The notes: generated by a model from the letters alone, not told the origin. Numbered from the stretch's first letter, positions 47,744 through 55,795 are shown. The stretch is DNA of 64,000 nt from Chakrabartyella piscis (GCA_030067835.1 CP092441.1:2480001-2544000); one strand, 5' to 3'. Numbers and translations are program-made.

Positions 47744-47900
47744 CGGGCTCATCGTGATACGCCCCTACAACCCGTGTGCATTTCTGTAGGGGATAGCTTT
47801 GCTGTCCCGTTTCGCCATCCATCTTTTGTAGGGGTTGGCGTCCCCGACAACCCGTTGGTTCCATTTTGTACTTTGTAGGGGAGGGGTTCTACTCCTCCCT
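47744..47900. repeat. Cluster of four TGTAGGG-edge palindromes
   Basis: Copies at 47744-47769, 47785-47809, 47827-47848 and 47874-47900, each with its own stem sequence (for example GGGA.AGC/GCT.TCCC and GGGAGG/CCTCCC) and the constant GTAGGG edge. They fill most of the 400-base gap between rpmA and obgE. Long open frames across this cluster are low-complexity by-products and not genes. Confidence 0.75.
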
Positions 47901-47952
47901 TTGGTTTTTCCCTTTCGTCAAAAGCAAAGCCAGACATCCATTTGCTTTTCAC

Positions 47953-47987
47953 GAAAAAGGCTCCAAATGTTTTCGCATTTGAAGCCC
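47953..47987 (-). terminator. Terminator of the rplU-prp-rpmA operon
   Basis: GGCTTCAAATG pairs with CATTTGGAGCC and is followed by TTTTTCG on the minus strand, 20 bases after the rpmA stop. Confidence 0.8.
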
Positions 47988-48009
47988 CCAAAGTCATATA
48001 ATGAATTTC

Positions 48010-48306
48010 TTATTCAGCAGCAACTTCGACGATTGGGTATACAGATACCTGTTTTTTGTCTCTGCCTTTTCTTTCATATTTTACACGACCATCAACCAAA
48101 GCGAACAATGTATCATTGCCACCTTTGCCTACGTTAGTACCAGGATGGATTTTTGTACCTCTTTGTGTGTATAAAATATTACCTGCCAAAACAAATTGAC
48201 CGTCAGCACGTTTAGCGCCAAGTCTTTTTGCGTTAGAATCACGACCGTTCTTTGTGGAACCAGCACCCTTATGGTGAGCGAAGAACTGAAGGTTTAATCT
48301 GAACAT
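48010..48306 (-). CDS. rpmA: 50S ribosomal protein L27 with cleavable N-terminal extension
   Basis: The 98-residue protein starts [60 protein letters not shown]. The residues before the HHKG sequence match the Firmicute-type extension (LNLQFFA) removed by the Prp protease, whose gene lies 2 bases upstream. Cleavage exposes the N-terminus that reaches the peptidyl-transferase centre. Confidence 0.98.
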   Translation of the reverse strand: MFRLNLQFFAHHKGAGSTKNGRDSNAKRLGAKRADGQFVLAGNILYTQRGTKIHPGTNVGKGGNDTLFALVDGRVKYERKGRDKKQVSVYPIVEVAAE

Positions 48307-48308
48307 AC

Positions 48309-48641
48309 TTACACCTCCTTATGAATGAAAGTAAGATACTTTTGATATTCTGCTTCTATTGCAAGCAAACCCATTTCCATTGTTTTGAGCAACAATTGAA
48401 CATCATGGTCTGCCAAACCCTCAAGAGGGAATAGGACTTTGAGATAACCACCTTTTTTTTCATCAGCTTCCACTTGATATGGAATTTCAGTAAAATTCTC
48501 AATGGCGTTTATGGTATTGAGCGTAAGCACAGATACAGCGGAACAAACAATGTCCTCACCTTTCTTGGCATACCCTGCATGACCAGAAATCTCAAATCCA
48601 CAAATCTGTTTGTCTTTTTGATATACGATAACTTGTATCAT
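48309..48641 (-). CDS. prp: Ribosomal-processing cysteine protease Prp
   Basis: The 110-residue protein has the conserved pair of the Prp family: His in [16 protein letters not shown] and Cys in [19 protein letters not shown]. It sits between rplU (5 bases) and rpmA (2 bases) as in other Firmicutes. It trims the N-terminal extension of L27, which is present in the next gene. Confidence 0.96.
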   Translation of the reverse strand: MIQVIVYQKDKQICGFEISGHAGYAKKGEDIVCSAVSVLTLNTINAIENFTEIPYQVEADEKKGGYLKVLFPLEGLADHDVQLLLKTMEMGLLAIEAEYQKYLTFIHKEV

Positions 48642-48646
48642 ATGAA

Positions 48647-48952
48647 TTAAAGAGCAGTGATTTGCAATTTTGTAAATGGTTGTCTGTGACCTTTTTTCTT
48701 ATGGAAACCTTTTTTAGGTTTGTATTTGTAGATTACAACCTTTTTCGCTTTTCCATCACCGATTACGTTTGCTTTAACAGCAGCGCCTTCAACATAAGGA
48801 GCACCAACAGCTACATTGCCATCTTTAGCCAAAACGATAACTTTGTCAAATGTGTATTCTTGACCAGCTTCTACGTTCAACTTTTCAACAGTAATGATGT
48901 CGCCTTCTGCTACTTTGTATTGTTTGCCACCTGTTTCGATAATTGCGTACAT
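48647..48952 (-). CDS. rplU: 50S ribosomal protein L21
   Basis: The 101-residue protein reads [98 protein letters not shown], a complete L21 that binds 23S rRNA with L20. It is the first gene of its operon, behind a strong promoter and a structured leader. Confidence 0.98.
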   Translation of the reverse strand: MYAIIETGGKQYKVAEGDIITVEKLNVEAGQEYTFDKVIVLAKDGNVAVGAPYVEGAAVKANVIGDGKAKKVVIYKYKPKKGFHKKKGHRQPFTKLQITAL

Positions 48953-49040
48953 GTGAACACCTCCTCACAGTTTTACTCGCCAAATACGGTAACCAAGAAC
49001 TTTTCTTAGTTTTCCAGAACCTCTTTGTGCGGCTTGTCAT
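48953..49040 (-). promoter_or_regulatory. Probable L21 leader RNA
   Basis: About 90 transcribed bases between the promoter and rplU contain GACAAGCCGCACAAAGAGG followed by an imperfect hairpin (AACTAAGAAAAGTTCTTGGTT region). Position and partial sequence fit the Firmicute ribosomal-protein L21 leader, thought to mediate autoregulation. A covariance-model match was not possible by eye. Confidence 0.5.
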
Positions 49041-49048
49041 ACTTACAT

Positions 49049-49077
49049 ATATTATCACACACACAATACCATGTCAA
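49049..49077 (-). promoter_or_regulatory. Sigma-A promoter of rplU-prp-rpmA
   Basis: TTGACA (49072-49077) and TAATAT (49049-49054) are separated by exactly 17 bases on the minus strand. Confidence 0.8.
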
Positions 49078-49207
49078 CAAAAATAATGGTTTTTTTCATT
49101 TATTTTCAGTTTTGTTTTTTGCTGCAATTTTTCAGTATATTTCATGTAAATAATTGATATTTGGTTGCCAAAAAGCCAATGGTAACGTCTAATTGTTACC
49201 ACAGATT

Positions 49208-49230
49208 CCAAAAAAGAGATTCTATCTCTA
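49208..49230 (-). terminator. Terminator after the BRO-N gene
   Basis: AGAGAT/ATCTCT with a 3-base loop, then six T on the minus strand. It lies inside a segment repeated near 55.4 kb. Confidence 0.65.
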
Positions 49231-49288
49231 AAATCTCGTTTACCACTTTCTCTATATATGCAAAAAGGCTTGAGTCTCATATTGAAAT
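49209..49288 (-). repeat. 80-base segment shared with 55375-55458, copy 1
   Basis: It encodes the last residues of the BRO-N protein (FQYETQAFLHI) plus the terminator. The second copy lies beside the ardA-like gene and encodes FQYEMQAFLHI with no BRO domain before it. Confidence 0.75.
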
Positions 49289-49647
49289 CTGTTGAAGATG
49301 CTTGTTAGTGTTTCTTCTGTGACATAACCCCCATATTTGCGAATGAAGGGAATCACAATAGAAGTTACCCATCGTTTAAACGCTTTTGCAGTAGGAAGTT
49401 TACTTTTCAGCACCAGACTATATAGCCCACTTTCATTGATAATGACCATTTGTCTTGATTGACCTGATGCACTGAATTGGTGCGTCAGCTTATCTTCGTC
49501 ATCAACATGACTTCTAATTGCATTATCTGTTCTTACATACCCTAAAATTTCAGCAACATCTTTGCCAACAAACCAAGGATTACCCTCAATCGTAATGGTT
49601 CGAATTTCACCAAACTCTTCATTTTGAAATTTCTGTAATTCTTGCAT
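49252..49647 (-). CDS. BRO-N domain protein (phage antirepressor-like), short form
   Basis: The 131-residue protein consists almost only of a BRO-N/prophage antirepressor domain: FQNEEFGEIRTITIEGNPWFVGKDVAEILGYVRTDNAIRSHVDDEDKLTHQFSASGQSRQMVIINESGLYSLVLKSKLPTAKAFKRWVTSIVIPFIRKYGGYV. Complete phage antirepressors usually carry a second, C-terminal DNA-binding domain and are near 250 residues. Here the protein ends after the first domain in a segment that is duplicated elsewhere, so it is probably a recombinant or truncated relic, though still with a ribosome site and terminator. Confidence 0.85.
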   Translation of the reverse strand: MQELQKFQNEEFGEIRTITIEGNPWFVGKDVAEILGYVRTDNAIRSHVDDEDKLTHQFSASGQSRQMVIINESGLYSLVLKSKLPTAKAFKRWVTSIVIPFIRKYGGYVTEETLTSIFNRFQYETQAFLHI

Positions 49648-49668
49648 GATTTCTCCTTTCCCTTAAAT

Positions 49669-49719
49669 GCAAAAAAGACCGCCTGCTTTGCTGTTGAGTA
49701 CAGCGAAACACACGGTCTT
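49669..49719 (-). terminator. Hairpin with T run in the leader of the BRO-N gene
   Basis: AAGACCG (with an inner GCTGT/ACAGC stem) pairs with CGGTCTT and is followed by TTTTTTGC on the minus strand, ending about 20 bases before the BRO-N start. No minus-strand gene lies upstream, so it may be a leader attenuator or the end of a small RNA. Confidence 0.5.
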
Positions 49720-49856
49720 ATGGGTTACTATTCTATTATATTATTTGCTTTATTGTAATAACTTTGTACATAATCAACTCTTTAAAATAAATATTGTTTT
49801 TCACTAGGATATATAGTAAACTGTATCTAAATCATATCAAAAATGGAGGAGCTTTT

Positions 49857-50429
49857 ATGAATGAAAAAATAGTTGTAACATACAAACACAAATATATTTT
49901 ATACATGAAAGCTTATATTTTCATCCAATTTTCTTTGGGCGCCCTCTGTTTGGCTAGTATGCTTTTTAATTTATTTACAAATGGTTTTCTGTATTTTTTC
50001 CATGCAGAACACCATCCTCTTATGTACCTCGTATTTCTTATCGTCTCACCTTATTTGATTCGTCAATCCATTTTGGAACGAAACAGGTTTCGTCTTTTAC
50101 TCGAAACCTCTAACCCCTTATTGATTATTGACTGCACCGGATTTCACAGCAGCTACCAATCTGATATCCCTTGGGAAACCATTCAAAGAATTCAAATTGT
50201 AGAAAAAAACTTTTGGGATAATCCAAAGAAATATAATAGCGACACAGTTCTTTATTTTGCAATTGACTTAATTGCATCAGATAATCATACAACTTTCATT
50301 CCATTTTGTTGTTTTGATTATACCTATTTTCATGGTGACATTACTTGTACTAGTTTTACGCAAAAGCAAATGATAGAAGCTCTTAACAGTATATTTACAA
50401 ATCAAATGGAAAAGGTATTGTTTTCTTAA
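49857..50429 (+). CDS. Small membrane protein, paralog 1 of 3 (STM3941-like)
   Basis: The 190-residue product from ATG 49857 (GGAGG 6 bases upstream) begins MNEKIVVTYKHKYILYMKAY, then two hydrophobic segments (about residues 18-45 and 55-75), then a cytoplasmic domain beginning SNPLLIIDCTGFHSSYQSDIPWETIQRIQIVE. The pattern of PLLxxDxxGhHSxxxxIPW after two helices resembles the STM3941 family with a PH-like fold. Function is unknown. The two next genes are paralogs, and their shared neighbour is the convergent 495-residue protein. Very AT-rich codon use sets the cluster apart from the ribosomal operon before it. Confidence 0.75.
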   Translation: MNEKIVVTYKHKYILYMKAYIFIQFSLGALCLASMLFNLFTNGFLYFFHAEHHPLMYLVFLIVSPYLIRQSILERNRFRLLLETSNPLLIIDCTGFHSSYQSDIPWETIQRIQIVEKNFWDNPKKYNSDTVLYFAIDLIASDNHTTFIPFCCFDYTYFHGDITCTSFTQKQMIEALNSIFTNQMEKVLFS

Positions 50430-50615
50430 CAGATGCTAGATTGCCACAACTGGTTAATATCTACGAATCCATCTGTTTTTGTTTTATCGTTCTATACCTT
50501 CCCATTTTAATCGTAGTTTCACATCTCTCTATACTTTTATCTTGCATTTACATTGTTTTCCACTAGGATATATAGTAAACTGTATCTAAATCATATTGGA
50601 ATGGAGGGCTAATTT

Positions 50616-51215
50616 ATGAAGCAAAAAGTAATCATTAAATTGAAATGGAGTTATGCTATCTATATACATACAATATGCTTTTTATCACTTCTTATATTCT
50701 ATCTTCTATTTTCATCAACGCTTAAACCCTTTACCACTGGTAAATATTTTTATAAATCCAATTCAAATGCACTTATTTTATGGTTGCAAAATTATATAGG
50801 ACTACCTTTGATTTGCATTGCAATAGTGGCATTTATTATTCTGAAATTACACAATTTTTATAGCGTACAAAAAAACTCAAATCCTTTGTTGGTTATGGAT
50901 GAAATGGGTTTGCATAGTAACTTTGAAGGGATGACAAAGCAAATTTTTTGGTCTGAAATCAAAAGTATTCATGTTCAAAAATATCTGACATATCCCACGA
51001 ACCAATCAAGATTTGAACGATATGCCTTTCATTATCTTGATATCGTCTACAAGGATACAAGTATAGATGACATTTCCATTCCATTTGCTTTATATGACCG
51101 CAACAATCTTGCTACCACTAAGCCATCTACTTGTGTCACCAAGAAAGAGATGGAACGTATTCTGAAACAGGATTTCCATAGGGTTCTTTCTGAAAATCAG
51201 GTGATACTGTTATAA
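50616..51215 (+). CDS. Small membrane protein, paralog 2 of 3
   Basis: The 199-residue product has the same layout: MKQKVIIKLKWSYAIYI, two membrane helices, then SNPLLVMDEMGLHSNFEGMTKQIFWSEIKSIHVQK and a C-terminal ISIPFALYDRNNLATTKPSTCVTKKEMERILKQDFHRVL. It is closer to paralog 3 than to paralog 1 (ALYDxNN and the C-terminal helix are shared). About 50 bases of upstream DNA, from the TTGTTTT stretch to the ribosome site, are nearly identical to the region before paralog 1, so promoter and leader were duplicated with the gene. Confidence 0.75.
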   Translation: MKQKVIIKLKWSYAIYIHTICFLSLLIFYLLFSSTLKPFTTGKYFYKSNSNALILWLQNYIGLPLICIAIVAFIILKLHNFYSVQKNSNPLLVMDEMGLHSNFEGMTKQIFWSEIKSIHVQKYLTYPTNQSRFERYAFHYLDIVYKDTSIDDISIPFALYDRNNLATTKPSTCVTKKEMERILKQDFHRVLSENQVILL

Positions 51216-51250
51216 TATACCCTAAATCACGTCAAAATGGAGGAACTTTT

Positions 51251-51880
51251 ATGAATGAAAAAACAGTAATTACACTGAAAAAAGATTATATTTGTAGAGT
51301 GCTTATTTTCAATTATATGGCTCTTCTATTATGTTGTTTTGGATTTTATTCACTCATTCACTCTATTCTCTTCCAAGAAAAAACAGTAACAATTGCTTCT
51401 ATTATCACCTTATCACAACCAAGTCATTACATCCTCTTTTTGTTCATATGTGTTTCTATGGTTGCCTTTGCATCCTCTAATTTGAAAAATTATTTTTTCA
51501 TACAGAAAACTTCAAAACCACTGTTGGTCATGGATACATTCGGATTGCACAGTACTTTCAAAAATGTTTCCACGCAAATTCCATGGAGTTCTATGGAAAG
51601 TATTGGTATATATAAAGACCCTAATGAAATCCCCAATGAACTAACACTCAAAGGATATACAATTGATTATCTCGTTATCACACCGAAAGATACTCCTTGT
51701 AATAAAATCCTGATTCCGTTTGCATTATATGATTCTAATAATCGTGCCTCATTTAGACCTGTAACCACTGTTTCAAAACTGCAAATGAACAACTACCTTG
51801 TGCATGACTTCAACAAAATTCTAACGAATAATCATATCACCCTACTTCCTAGCGATGGTTTTCTATCTCTACTATTATGA
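51251..51880 (+). CDS. Small membrane protein, paralog 3 of 3
   Basis: The 209-residue product begins MNEKTVITLKKDYICRV, has two helices (about 17-45 and 58-80), then SKPLLVMDTFGLHSTFKNVSTQIPWSSMESIGIY and ILIPFALYDSNNRASFRPVTTVSKLQMNNYLVHDFNKIL. Its start lies 35 bases after paralog 2, so these two are probably cotranscribed. Its 3' end overlaps that of the opposing 495-residue gene by 6 bases. Tandem variation of a membrane protein next to one large convergent gene is a layout seen for immunity genes, which remains an inference here. Confidence 0.75.
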   Translation: MNEKTVITLKKDYICRVLIFNYMALLLCCFGFYSLIHSILFQEKTVTIASIITLSQPSHYILFLFICVSMVAFASSNLKNYFFIQKTSKPLLVMDTFGLHSTFKNVSTQIPWSSMESIGIYKDPNEIPNELTLKGYTIDYLVITPKDTPCNKILIPFALYDSNNRASFRPVTTVSKLQMNNYLVHDFNKILTNNHITLLPSDGFLSLLL

Positions 51881-53362
51881 TAGTTTAACTTCAAATTTAT
51901 TTAGTTTTTCAATGATTTCATCCACCAGTTCTGGTCTTTCATTCAAAAAATCTTCGCCTACCTTTCTACTCGCTATAGATGTAGCCAACGCAGTAGCTGC
52001 AACAATTGCACCACCAACTAATGGATTAATTACCGTTACTGTACCAATTAACGCTACTGCTTTTGCAGCTGCCATTGTAGCTAAAAGTGTCGCTGTAAAG
52101 TCTGTAATAATGCCACCTAGTCGAACAACTGTACTTCGTTCCACTGATGTATTGGAATCACTGATATCATTTTTGACAATCTGCAAAGCTTCTAAAACAT
52201 ATAGTATATATCCCAAATTAGTTACTATTTTCCCACTTTTTTCTGCTAATATTTTGTATTTATTACTCGCAATAGCTGTAGACTTCCACTTACTGCTACT
52301 CAAAGCCTTCACTAGGTCATCCATCATTGGTGCCAATACAGTTGTCACATACCCAATAAACGAACTTACCTCTCCATCTGTTTTTGCTCCATATACACCA
52401 TCCTCCATGAGCAGTGATCCAAAACGAATTGTATTGTATGCTTTTTGGAATTTTATAATTGCAGTTATACTTCCACCTATAAACCAATCCAACAAATCTA
52501 CTTTATTCTTGAAATTATATATCGTAATTCCTACCTTTGCCAATTCCACACCAAATACTCTCAATCTCTTTGCAGATGCACTTTGGATATAGTCATTCAT
52601 TCTTTTGCCAGTGTCTAAATCTGCTTTTATTGTCGTACCTATATTAGACAGTGCAGCTTTGATTTTTTCAGCATAGGTGCTATAATATCCGCTTAATTTC
52701 GAAAATGCTATATTCCCAAAAATCTGTTTTTCAATATTTTTAATATACTCATAAGAACAAGCTGTATATCCATTGCTTCCCTTATACATACTTGAATTTG
52801 TATCATAGTTCAGCTTTCTTAAAACATCTGCCAAAAATAGTACACTTCTCCCTTGTAATATCTCCTGTGCAAGCCAAATTTTATCCACATTTGATGTAAT
52901 ACTGTCAATCCCTCTATTCACTGCTCTTTCTAAAGTAGACTTCCCAGAACTTCCTTTTTGCCTTACCTTTCTAACCGCTTCCAAAATCTTACTTTCCGTT
53001 TCTTTAGATAATGTTTTTGTCACTGATGCTGTTAGTTCTAATATTTTTTTGCATTCACTGGCTCGTGTATTAGATCGATTCACCATTTTACATATGGATT
53101 CAAATCCATTGATACATTGCAATAGATTTTTTCTCTTATCGCTGGAAATATACATCATTATCGGACCATCTTTATTCAGGTCATTATATATCTGTTCCAT
53201 CACCTTGTTAATTGTACTTGATAATCCTTCTAATGCACCTTTATAATCTGTTTTTGTTGCATCACTCATCCAAGAACCAACTAAATTATAATTGTTTATA
53301 TATTTAAAATATGATTCGCTTCCTACGGTATATCCATTACCCCCTACCAATTCTTTGCTCAT
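51875..53362 (-). CDS. Large unknown protein with glycine-rich hydrophobic C-terminus (possible effector)
   Basis: The 495-residue product (GGAGG before ATG 53362) has no signal peptide. The N-terminal two thirds are mainly helical and polar (MSKELVGGNGYTVGSESYFKYINNYNLVGSWMSDATKTDYKGALEGLSSTINKVMEQIYNDL). Residues about 405-470 are hydrophobic and small-residue rich: RLGGIITDFTATLLATMAAAKAVALIGTVTVINPLVGGAIVAATALATSIAS, similar in character to glycine-zipper or colicin-like pore segments. The end is charged again (EDFLNERPELVDEIIEKLNKFEVKLS). I recognise no named family. A contact-dependent or type VII-like secreted toxin would fit the shape and the adjacent membrane-protein array, but no secretion genes are in the window. 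Confidence 0.75.
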   Translation of the reverse strand: MSKELVGGNGYTVGSESYFKYINNYNLVGSWMSDATKTDYKGALEGLSSTINKVMEQIYNDLNKDGPIMMYISSDKRKNLLQCINGFESICKMVNRSNTRASECKKILELTASVTKTLSKETESKILEAVRKVRQKGSSGKSTLERAVNRGIDSITSNVDKIWLAQEILQGRSVLFLADVLRKLNYDTNSSMYKGSNGYTACSYEYIKNIEKQIFGNIAFSKLSGYYSTYAEKIKAALSNIGTTIKADLDTGKRMNDYIQSASAKRLRVFGVELAKVGITIYNFKNKVDLLDWFIGGSITAIIKFQKAYNTIRFGSLLMEDGVYGAKTDGEVSSFIGYVTTVLAPMMDDLVKALSSSKWKSTAIASNKYKILAEKSGKIVTNLGYILYVLEALQIVKNDISDSNTSVERSTVVRLGGIITDFTATLLATMAAAKAVALIGTVTVINPLVGGAIVAATALATSIASRKVGEDFLNERPELVDEIIEKLNKFEVKLS

Positions 53363-53572
53363 TCAATTCCTCCTTTTTGTCATTTTGTTTTATGTTTTAA
53401 TCATATCATAAATCAAGTCCCAAAAAGTCCCAACATTTCAACCGCAAAAAAGCTTGATATTCCGCTATTTTTTTCATTTCCAACCTCATATTTCCCCACA
53501 CAATCAGAAGAATTTTAGTCTGAAAGTATCATTTTGTTTCAAATGAATAAAGTGCCGACATTTCTGCCGACA

Positions 53573-54064
53573 CTAATATAAATTGACAATATTTAATTTT
53601 TGTTTTTCTGCCATACGAATGGTTTGCCCTGTTCCACTACGCACACCACCATTGTAATAGGCAATGACTTTGCTGCTATGGTCTATCATGTATTGATTTC
53701 GATTTTTAAAACAATCCTTGTGATATTGAATACTGACGAATACCACATCATCACATTGGGCATGAAGTTTGTAATATCGTTCTCTATCTTCCTCTGAAAA
53801 ATCCTTTGCTTGTTCTTCATATGGAATTGCAGCAATCAATTTTATCTTTCTTGGATTTTGAATGGGAATTATCTTTTTCATTTGTGCAACGATTTCACCA
53901 CACAACAAGTCAAAACCTTCAGCCGAACCGAATAAAAATGTATCATAACCATCAGCGATTGCTTGGTTTATCTCTGAAATCAACTTGCATTTCAATTTTT
54001 CAAAGGCTTCACCTTTTGGCAAATGTCTGTGTCCTGTAAAGCATACTGTTTTTTCTCTATTCAT
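53573..54064 (-). CDS. SLOG-family protein (DUF1273/YpsA-like)
   Basis: The 163-residue protein contains VCFTGHRHLPKGEAFEKLKCKLISEINQAIADGYDTFLFGSAEGFDLLCGEIVAQ and a C-terminal NQYMIDHSSKVIAYYNGGVRSGTGQTIRMAEKQKLNIVNLY. These are the TGHR and GGVRSGTGxT signatures of DUF1273/SLOG, a Rossmann fold that binds nucleotides or nucleotide-derived ligands. Such genes are frequent in integrative elements and defence islands. It is divergent from an XRE gene with palindromic sites between. Confidence 0.9.
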   Translation of the reverse strand: MNREKTVCFTGHRHLPKGEAFEKLKCKLISEINQAIADGYDTFLFGSAEGFDLLCGEIVAQMKKIIPIQNPRKIKLIAAIPYEEQAKDFSEEDRERYYKLHAQCDDVVFVSIQYHKDCFKNRNQYMIDHSSKVIAYYNGGVRSGTGQTIRMAEKQKLNIVNLY

Positions 54065-54083
54065 ATATGCCTCCGTTATTTTT

Positions 54084-54099
54084 GCTCAATATATTGAGC
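54084..54099. promoter_or_regulatory. Perfect palindromic operator candidate
   Basis: GCTCAATATATTGAGC is a perfect 16-base palindrome, 20 bases upstream of the SLOG start and 70 upstream of the XRE start. Confidence 0.7.
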
Positions 54100-54134
54100 C
54101 ATTTGAAATTTATATTAGCATATACTTAAAGAAA

Positions 54135-54154
54135 TTGCAAATAATATTGAGCAA
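54135..54154. promoter_or_regulatory. Second, imperfect operator candidate
   Basis: TTGCAAATAATATTGAGCAA shares the ATTGAGC half-site and the outer TTGC/GCAA symmetry with the palindrome at 54084. It lies at the ribosome site of the XRE gene. Confidence 0.5.
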
Positions 54155-54169
54155 AAGGTGTGTGTTATA

Positions 54170-54400
54170 ATGAAGCTAAGACAAGATATTCATATCGGAG
54201 TAAATCTACGTAATTTACGCAAAAATTCCAAGCTCACACAAGAACAAGTTGTTGCTAGATTGCAATTAAAGGAGTCCACGACCACTAGGTCTATTTACTC
54301 ACGCTATGAAACTGGTGAATTAAATATCAAAATCAGTGATTTGGTGATTTTAAAAGAATTATTCAACTGCTCTTTTGATGATTTTTTTGTTGATTTATAA
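54170..54400 (+). CDS. Small XRE-family HTH regulator
   Basis: The 76-residue product from ATG 54170 is a single HTH_3 domain: IGVNLRNLRKNSKLTQEQVVARLQLKESTTTRSIYSRYETGELNIKISDLVILKELFNCSFDDFFVDL. It has no effector domain and is probably a repressor of itself and of the divergent SLOG gene through the palindromes between them. Such small regulators are common in mobile elements. Confidence 0.88.
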   Translation: MKLRQDIHIGVNLRNLRKNSKLTQEQVVARLQLKESTTTRSIYSRYETGELNIKISDLVILKELFNCSFDDFFVDL

Positions 54401-54606
54401 AAATATATTGTAGCTAATATGTGCTAATACAAAGCGATAGGATTTCATTTCCTGTTGCTTTTTTATTGCATCATCATATCAAATCCATCTCTTTGTACTT
54501 GTTCACAAAAACCCATTTCTTCAGCAGTTCGCAAAAAATATCGGTTGCTGTCCCACAAACTAATATTTACACTGCGACCACATAGCCTAAAATCCTGTTG
54601 CTCCAA

Positions 54607-55266
54607 TCACTCCATTGCTTTTTGGCTTTCGCTTTCTTCATATGGCAAGTCCAAATATTCTTCAGCCATATCAGTTCGCAGTGCAACATTGAAAACCTTA
54701 AATCCATTTAGATATTGAGGAAACGTCTTGCCAAAATAAATATCCTGCGGTTGATTTTGATTCGGATATACCAAACCATAGGGCGATACCAAAGGGTTTG
54801 GATTGTCTGCAATCATTTTTTCGATATATTGTTGTCCGTCTACATTTCGCAATTCTTCCTCACTCGCTGCTCCATTCTCGTTGAGGTATAACTTTTCGCC
54901 AAGCCTATTTATGTCGCTGAAATCGGTCACAACGTTGTAACACTGCTCGCTAAAACTCAGGTTGATTAAGCCCTTGATATCTGACAGGTTTTTCGCTGTT
55001 GCTACAGTATAAAAGACCTTCATTTCTTCATCTGTAAATCTGTCTACGCTTTGAAATAAGAAATTGAGTTCTGTGAGGTTGTATTGGTTGCCTGCAAGTA
55101 TGGTGTTCATTTTGTCATCAAAAGGTACTTTGGTGACAATAGTTCTATGCTTCATGTCATTGTCAATGCTAAGCTCATCACAATATGCTTGTAATTGTTT
55201 TTCCGTAGCTGGCAAGGTGATTTCAATTTGCTTTTTTGTGGTTGGTTGTTGTATTCGTAATCTCAT
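54607..55266 (-). CDS. ArdA-like antirestriction protein of a conjugative element
   Basis: The 219-residue protein (AAAGGAGG before the ATG) has the layout of Tn1549/Tn916-type ArdA-like proteins: a beta-rich start (LRIQQPTTKKQIEITLPATEKQLQAYCDELSI), YNLTELNFLFQSVDRFTDEEMKVFYTV, and IKGLINLSFSEQCYNVVTDFSDINRLGEKLYLNENG. The acidic composition fits DNA mimicry, which protects incoming DNA from type I restriction. It is longer at the C-terminus than minimal ArdA. The gene marks the region as an integrative element. Confidence 0.78.
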   Translation of the reverse strand: MRLRIQQPTTKKQIEITLPATEKQLQAYCDELSIDNDMKHRTIVTKVPFDDKMNTILAGNQYNLTELNFLFQSVDRFTDEEMKVFYTVATAKNLSDIKGLINLSFSEQCYNVVTDFSDINRLGEKLYLNENGAASEEELRNVDGQQYIEKMIADNPNPLVSPYGLVYPNQNQPQDIYFGKTFPQYLNGFKVFNVALRTDMAEEYLDLPYEESESQKAME

Positions 55267-55374
55267 TCAAGTTCCTCCTTTATTCTCTCCCCATTTATTT
55301 TTCTTGTGATTTGTGTTCATTGATACCCTTCTTATCAATCACCACCTTTCTCAAATTCCAATTTATTTGTCGCA

Positions 55375-55458
55375 ATAAAAAAACGAGATTCTATTTCTAA
55401 AATCCCGTTCACCACTTTTTCTATATATGCAAAAAGGCTTGCATCTCATATTGAAATC
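55375..55458 (-). repeat. 80-base segment shared with 49209-49288, copy 2
   Basis: It encodes a C-terminal scrap FQYEMQAFLHI followed by a terminator-like AGATTCT hairpin and seven T, without the BRO-N domain. The DNA from here to 55,700 has no gene; a hairpin AAACCACAA/TTGTGGTTT lies at about 55601-55622. Confidence 0.7.
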
Positions 55459-55795
55459 CAAGCCTTGTATTTTTGCTATTTTTAGTTGTCATCTGTCTAA
55501 TCTGTTTCAAAAAGTCTATGTCATCTGTTTTTCAGCCTATTTTTAGGGTTCAAAAATGCCACCTTTTCACCGATTTTTTCGCTCCAAAATCGCCCTCAAA
55601 CCACAACATCTTGTGGTTTAAGCCTCATTTTTTGGTATTTCACCACAATACGTCATCATAGTTATTGCCTCAACGTGCCATGAGGATGGAAGTCTATTAT
55701 CACTTGGTATAATGGTACCGTGATTTAAGACAATTTTCGAGACAATTCTTAATGAATTTGTTATACTAACAACATCAGAAAGAAGGTGCTCACAC

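Noticed and set aside
47640..47997. Open frames of 74 and 82 residues between rpmA and obgE
   Set aside because: They consist of the TGTAGGG palindrome cluster and the rpmA terminator read as protein.
53545..53575. TGTCGGCA pair as a terminator after the SLOG gene
   Set aside because: The two copies are direct, not inverted, so they do not form a hairpin.
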